Assembly (NCBI GenBank): GCA_037139415.1
Contig: JBAXGN010000068.1
Coordinates: 1 to 36,444, forward strand
DNA from: Verrucomicrobiota bacterium
GTDB taxonomy: Bacteria; Verrucomicrobiota; Verrucomicrobiia; Limisphaerales; Fontisphaeraceae
Reading direction: 5' to 3'
Length of the DNA: 36,444 nt
Shown piece after piece: positions 32,623 to 36,444 of this stretch (position 1 is its first letter; every line of letters begins with the position of its first letter). The notes beneath the pieces are model-generated. The model ran no database searches and was not told the DNA's origin. It saw only the letters and a list, made by a program, of their open reading frames with translations. The position numbers were made by a program, and so were the translations under genes.

Positions 32623-34308
32623 ATGAATGAGAAATCAAACGATACGATCATGCGGGAGCCATCCATCCTTCGCCGCTTTTTAAGTTGGTGGTTTTCGTGG
32701 CGAATCATCCGGCGGATGCTGTGGGGCGTAGCAATCATGATCACCCTGGTCGCCCTGTTCTACCTGGTGGAGAACCTGCGCGGAAAGTATGCGTGGGAAG
32801 GATTCAAAAAGGAATGGGAGGCCAAAGGAGAAAAGTTTACGCTGAGTGCCTTTGTTCCTCCGCCGGTTCCAGAGGCGCAAAATCTGGCGATGACTCCTCT
32901 GTTAAAATCCATTTTTGATTATCAACGCACCACTAATGGAATGCGATACAACGATACCAATGGCCTGGCGCGCTTGGAGGCGATTTCCAAGGGGCTGGAT
33001 AGGGTTAATTTGACAGAGCTACGCTTGGGTAGTTTGGATAAAGGAACCTTTGCCGATCTTGAGGCCACCCGGGAATTCTTTCGTGGTAATACCAATTTCC
33101 CTCAGGTAGCGGGATCCGGTACCGCCGCACAGGACATCGTGACGGCCATGAGCAAATTTGATCCACAAATCAAAGAGCTGCTGGCCGCTTCGGCGGAGCG
33201 TCCGTTCTGCCGGTTCCCGGTTTCGTATGAGGAGCCGATGCCCTTTAATATTTTGTTGCCGCATCTGGGCACGATCAGGCCCTTGATCCATGTGCTACAA
33301 ATACGAATCGTGGCGAACTTGGCTGCTGGCCATACCGGGGAGGCTTTTGAGGAACTTAAATTGAGTTTTCGCCTGGCCGGTTCCATCCAACATGAGCCAT
33401 GTCTAATCAGTCATTTGGTACGGACCGCCGGGTTGACCGTCAGTTTGCAATCATTGCGTGAAGGGCTGGCACGTCATGCCTGGAACGAGGCGCAATTGAG
33501 CGAAATACAAAAGTATCTGGCATCCCAGGATATTGTAACGGAGTTCAATTTCGCCATGCGGACTGAGCGGGCGGCGTGCCTGGATGGGCTGGAGTATTTC
33601 CGACGCCAAGGGCTAAGGTCCGATTTAACACCATTTCTGTGTATGGCAACGGATGGGGGAAACGCTAGCGTTCCACTGTCGGTGCAATCGATGGCGCTTA
33701 TCCCAAGCGGATGGTTTGAGCAAAACAAGGTCACGATCGCCCGGATTCAGCAGAAATTATATTTAACCGGAATGGACGCGGCCAAACACCGGTTTATCCC
33801 GCTTAATGAACAGGAGGAAAGCCGGACGATCATGGAAACCGGCAGCTCCCCATACGGTTTTTTTGCCAGAGTGTTATTGCCGGCGCTTGGCAGCGCCGCC
33901 TCCAAGAGCGCGCGTATGCAAACATTTCTCGATGAAGCACAGGTTGCCTGCGCGCTGGAACGTTACCGGCTGACGATGGGACGATATCCCGTCAACTTGG
34001 CTGAATTAGTGCCGCAAATTATTGCAGCCATTCCCAATGATATGATGGATAGTCTGCCGCTGCGGTATCGGGTGTTGCCGCATAGTGGTTATCTGGTGTA
34101 CTCGCTGGGGATGAACCAGGTGGACGATGGTGGCCGGATGTACTCACCAAGCAATAACCCATCTTTTGGAAGTGCGGCAGCGGGTGATGGCCAGACATTA
34201 TGGACCACCGATGTCAAAAATGACGATTGGGTGTGGATCATGCCCGGCGATTACCAACAGTTGTTGGCACCGTCTGCCAAGGAGTCCAGAAATAAAAAGA
34301 AACGCTGA
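32623..34308 (+). CDS. Membrane-anchored protein of unknown function with pilin-like C-terminal motif
   Basis: Unrecognised 561-aa protein. A basic N-terminus is followed by one membrane helix (about residues 31-50) and then a large soluble, probably periplasmic, helical domain. Near 440-500 is ALERYRLTMGRYPVNLAELV, then PLRYRVLPHSGYLVYSLGMN and VDDGG. This order (helix, YP, LVP, then a short beta sheet and YS.G) recalls the C-terminal part of type II secretion pseudopilins, but the N-terminal methylation motif of pilins is absent. The ATG lies 15 bases after the candidate anti-sigma gene, so the three genes are likely co-transcribed. It ends with a Lys/Arg tail. Confidence 0.75.
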   Translation: MNEKSNDTIMREPSILRRFLSWWFSWRIIRRMLWGVAIMITLVALFYLVENLRGKYAWEGFKKEWEAKGEKFTLSAFVPPPVPEAQNLAMTPLLKSIFDYQRTTNGMRYNDTNGLARLEAISKGLDRVNLTELRLGSLDKGTFADLEATREFFRGNTNFPQVAGSGTAAQDIVTAMSKFDPQIKELLAASAERPFCRFPVSYEEPMPFNILLPHLGTIRPLIHVLQIRIVANLAAGHTGEAFEELKLSFRLAGSIQHEPCLISHLVRTAGLTVSLQSLREGLARHAWNEAQLSEIQKYLASQDIVTEFNFAMRTERAACLDGLEYFRRQGLRSDLTPFLCMATDGGNASVPLSVQSMALIPSGWFEQNKVTIARIQQKLYLTGMDAAKHRFIPLNEQEESRTIMETGSSPYGFFARVLLPALGSAASKSARMQTFLDEAQVACALERYRLTMGRYPVNLAELVPQIIAAIPNDMMDSLPLRYRVLPHSGYLVYSLGMNQVDDGGRMYSPSNNPSFGSAAAGDGQTLWTTDVKNDDWVWIMPGDYQQLLAPSAKESRNKKKR

Positions 34309-34343
34309 GCAAGAGACTGATGCTGGAGACTGGTGGGCGAGGC

Positions 34344-34550
34344 TCATTTGGCGGGCACCAGCAAGGGCTTCAGCCGTGGCTCCAGCCGCAGCAACTCCGG
34401 CATCACCAGCGCCGCCATGGCGCGCGCGCCCTGCTCATTGAAATGCGTGCGGTCCTTGGGCGCGTTGGCGAACTCGGCGCTGCCGGTACCGGCATGTTCC
34501 CCAGTGGACGGCGTCTCGTCCAGCCGTATTTTTTTGCCCGTGCGTCCTGG
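34344..34550 (-). pseudogene. 3' remnant of a SGNH/GDSL esterase gene
   Basis: Read on the minus strand, the last ~65 codons of a gene are visible: KKIRLDETPSTGEHAG then KDRTHFNEQGARAMAALVM and PELLRLEPRLKPLLVPAK before a stop. The DxxHF-NEQGARAMA block is the catalytic Asp-His motif at the C-terminus of SGNH hydrolases of the rhamnogalacturonan-acetylesterase type. The N-terminal GDS block and other blocks are missing: upstream of about 34550 the frame reads unrelated sequence and the neighbouring plus-strand gene begins. It is therefore a truncated relic, probably cut by the event that brought in the downstream gene. Confidence 0.7.
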
Positions 34551-34600
34551 CAGTGAAAAATGTAATTGTCTCTCCCAGTGCGTCATTTTACAGTATCGGC

Positions 34601-36220
34601 ATGGATACAGACAAACGAACATCTTTGCCAAAGGTTTTCCCGCTCTTTGGCTGGATGTTGCTCATGGGTGGGCTGAGTGCCTTGTGTCAGGCGATCAATC
34701 TGGGCTGGGTGCGACCGCAAGCGTCGCAAATAGATTATGTGTGGTGGGATCAAGGGGCGATGTTATACTGTGCCAGTCATCTTTTGGCTGGCGATCTGCT
34801 ATATCGCGATTTCTATTTTAATTATGGTCCCGTGCCATTAGTGGGGTTCAGTCTGGTCGCCAAGCTCTTCGGTATCTCGCCGTTTTCCTTTGAACTCCAT
34901 AAAATTCTGATCGATGCCTTGGCGGTTATGGCAGCGTGTTGGCTGTTCTTAAAACACCTGCCACGATGGGCGGCGTTGACCGGCCTTTTGCTCACTCAAT
35001 TTTGTTTTCTTACGGGTGGCACCTTTCTCCCTGGCAGCTATGAAAAACTTGGTTTGATCCTGATCGTCTTGACGTGGAATCCGCCTGGCGGTCGCTCGGC
35101 GCGTAACGCCTTTTGGGTAGGCCTGTTACTCGGGGCGTTGCAGGGGGTAAAATTCGGCTCCTGCTTTGTTGCGGGTTTGGTCGTGTTACTGCTGGACGTT
35201 TCTGCCTGGATAATGGCTGGGGGACTGCGCCAACAATGGTGGGGTTGGTTGCGCAACTTGGGAATAATTTTTGCGGGCTATGCCCTGTTCCAAACGTTCT
35301 GGGTGAGTCTGGCCTTTTCCCTGATGCCATCAGGATATGCCTGGGATGCGGTGTTTCCCAAATATATGCTGGACTGGTATGCCTCGTATGTTGGGCCGGC
35401 GCACCGGTGGCCTGGGTTCTGTAATTGGAATTATTTCATATCCTATCAGTTAGTGTTGGTTGCCGGCGTATTATTCGGCATTGGGTATCTGGTTCGCTCA
35501 CTTTTGGGGAGGCTATCAGCGTCCACCAATGTCCAATGGGCGATGGGTTCACCGGAAATCACCAGCCTGCGTTTTATATTTTTCCCAATATTCTATTTGA
35601 TCGGATGTTTGATCTATTTCAAACATTCCTCGAACATCATGGTTTATGGCTGGTTGACAGTAATGGCCATGCCATTTTGGTTGGTGGTTGCTCGTGGAGT
35701 TTGGCGGATCGGCTTGATCCTCATGTTGATTCCCTGCGCTTGCGTGTTGCCCGTTCATTTGTCCAGGAACCTCCTGCGTCCCATGCCAGCAAATCTGGTC
35801 AGGCATGTCATGCCCAACGGTGGCGCATTGTATTTGACCAAAGAAGAGGCTGCCGAGTTTGATGGCTTGATCAGCCGGCTTAAGCAGATTGACCAGGAAA
35901 CACCTCAGAAACGTGGGTTTGTCGTCATTCCACTTGGTTATGGGGTTGGGTTTTGGGGGCAAATCCCGTTGGCGTCACGTCATCATTGGTTCTATCCCGC
36001 TGTGGTCCAGCCTTACGAAAGCGAACAAGTGTGGCAGGAGTTCGCTCATGCCAAAGCCATCGTGCTGATTTTGGCTGGTCCGGGTGATTTTTTTGGATAT
36101 CCCCGGGGCCTATTGGAAAATGGCACCTGGCTACCCTTTGACACCACTCGTCAACGTGAACTGCTGAACCGTTTTGGCAAACCGATCTGGTTCGAAGGCC
36201 GTTTTGTCATCTATAACTGA
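34601..36220 (+). CDS. Polytopic membrane protein, glycosyltransferase (GT39/ArnT-like) candidate
   Basis: A 539-aa protein with about ten hydrophobic segments up to about residue 385 and a soluble C-terminal domain of ~150 residues. Early loop motifs IDYVWWDQGAMLYCASHLL and YRDFYFNYGPVPLVGFSL resemble the first periplasmic loop, with its acidic residue, of membrane glycosyltransferases of the ArnT/PMT (GT-C) type; a lipid-linked sugar donor would be expected. This is a family-level guess. ATG 34601 (MDTDKRTSL) is preferred to GTG 34553, which adds 16 residues overlapping the esterase remnant. No Shine-Dalgarno is clear at either. It has no obvious operon partner in the window. Confidence 0.7.
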   Translation: MDTDKRTSLPKVFPLFGWMLLMGGLSALCQAINLGWVRPQASQIDYVWWDQGAMLYCASHLLAGDLLYRDFYFNYGPVPLVGFSLVAKLFGISPFSFELHKILIDALAVMAACWLFLKHLPRWAALTGLLLTQFCFLTGGTFLPGSYEKLGLILIVLTWNPPGGRSARNAFWVGLLLGALQGVKFGSCFVAGLVVLLLDVSAWIMAGGLRQQWWGWLRNLGIIFAGYALFQTFWVSLAFSLMPSGYAWDAVFPKYMLDWYASYVGPAHRWPGFCNWNYFISYQLVLVAGVLFGIGYLVRSLLGRLSASTNVQWAMGSPEITSLRFIFFPIFYLIGCLIYFKHSSNIMVYGWLTVMAMPFWLVVARGVWRIGLILMLIPCACVLPVHLSRNLLRPMPANLVRHVMPNGGALYLTKEEAAEFDGLISRLKQIDQETPQKRGFVVIPLGYGVGFWGQIPLASRHHWFYPAVVQPYESEQVWQEFAHAKAIVLILAGPGDFFGYPRGLLENGTWLPFDTTRQRELLNRFGKPIWFEGRFVIYN

Positions 36221-36244
36221 TTTTTTACCCGGCGGGCACAAGCG

Positions 36245-36303
36245 AAAACGGCCGAAAATTGTGAACGGGTGTGGGATTAATCGGGGTAAGCCGCGGCCGT
36301 TTT
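36245..36303. terminator. Weak inverted repeat after the last gene
   Basis: AAAACGGCCG (36245-36254) and CGGCCGTTTT (36294-36303) are perfect complements separated by 39 bases, 25 bases after the last stop codon. The right arm ends in four T. The loop is too long for a typical intrinsic terminator, so it may be a weak terminator or the border of a repeat. Confidence 0.35.
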
Positions 36304-36375
36304 ATGCCAACGGATTTTTCTGAAAAAGTTTCCTCTTCCTATTCGCGTTTATTCACGCAATTCGCGAGCTGCGGT
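36301..36375. repeat. Degenerate relative of the left-end repeat
   Basis: TTTATGCC followed by GGATTTTTCTGAAAAAGTT resembles the end of the 72-236/493-649 repeat (TTTATGCCGG, ATTTTTCTGCAAAAGT). It is followed by ATTCGCG / AATTCGCGAG units like those at 448-475, so the same two motifs co-occur about 36 kb apart. Confidence 0.55.
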
Positions 36376-36444
36376 AGTGACTACCGATCTTTAACCGAAC
36401 TTTCGACACTGGGACGGGTTTTTAATAAAAATCCCTGGCGCAAT

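Noticed and set aside
1-36444. CRISPR array, tRNA, rRNA, prophage or insertion sequence
   Set aside because: No regularly spaced identical direct repeats outside coding sequence, no tRNA cloverleaf or rRNA signature, no transposase or integrase and no phage structural gene were seen. The regular repeats in 16611-18368 are coding.

Overview
The window looks like a chromosomal segment of a Gram-negative bacterium of the PVC superphylum, most probably Verrucomicrobiota (a Pedosphaera/Limisphaera-like lineage). This is inference from gene content, with no database search. It rests on a mreB-mreC-mreD-PBP2-RodA-RNase E/G cluster, a giant secreted protein combining LVIVD propellers with YadA-like head repeats, a Tat-exported Gfo/Idh/MocA oxidoreductase beside a double FAD-dependent oxidoreductase, a SGNH-esterase remnant, and intergenic ATTCCGAAATCC-type repeats. 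The DNA is moderately GC-rich.

Layout. Bases 1-866 hold no convincing gene. They contain a duplicated ~160-bp AT-rich repeat, a TCCGAA-type repeat and a TGTGAT/ATCACA cluster with a perfect 10-bp inverted repeat. mfd (transcription-repair coupling factor) follows and carries an in-frame copy of the TCCGAA-type repeat. From 4803 to 12564 lies the rod-shape/elongasome cluster mreB, mreC, mreD, mrdA (PBP2), rodA and an RNase E/G gene, closed by a strong intrinsic terminator. Next is a 2231-codon secreted protein (12801-19496) made of three blocks of exactly seven LVIVD blades, three tandem copies of a 117-residue double repeat, and seven 14-residue YadA-head-like repeats.

A stand-alone Lon substrate-binding-domain gene (minus) and a membrane-anchored coiled-coil gene diverge at about 20.3 kb. 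A signalling cassette occupies 21272-26320: a TonB-dependent receptor preceded by a G10 tract, a YfiR-like periplasmic protein, and a hybrid histidine kinase whose N-terminus resembles the CHASE8 sensor of YfiN. The Gfo/Idh/MocA gene (minus) and the 1192-codon double FAD oxidoreductase are divergent. An ECF sigma factor, a small single-pass membrane protein (candidate anti-sigma) and a 561-aa membrane-anchored protein form a tight plus-strand group. A minus-strand 3' remnant of a SGNH/GDSL esterase follows, then a polytopic glycosyltransferase-like membrane protein. The last 220 bases again carry repeat-family DNA resembling the first 650.

How the parts work together. The mre-PBP2-RodA set is the lateral peptidoglycan synthesis machine. 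The receptor/YfiR/kinase set looks like an envelope-sensing relay in which the cyclic-di-GMP output of YfiN is replaced by phosphotransfer. The giant repeat protein is probably cell-surface or extracellular. The most unusual features are the 3 x 7 propeller architecture with its dimeric repeats, the CHASE8-kinase version of the YfiR system with a G10 tract upstream, and the intergenic-type repeat read through inside mfd. All starts, domain boundaries and family names come from reading the sequence by eye.
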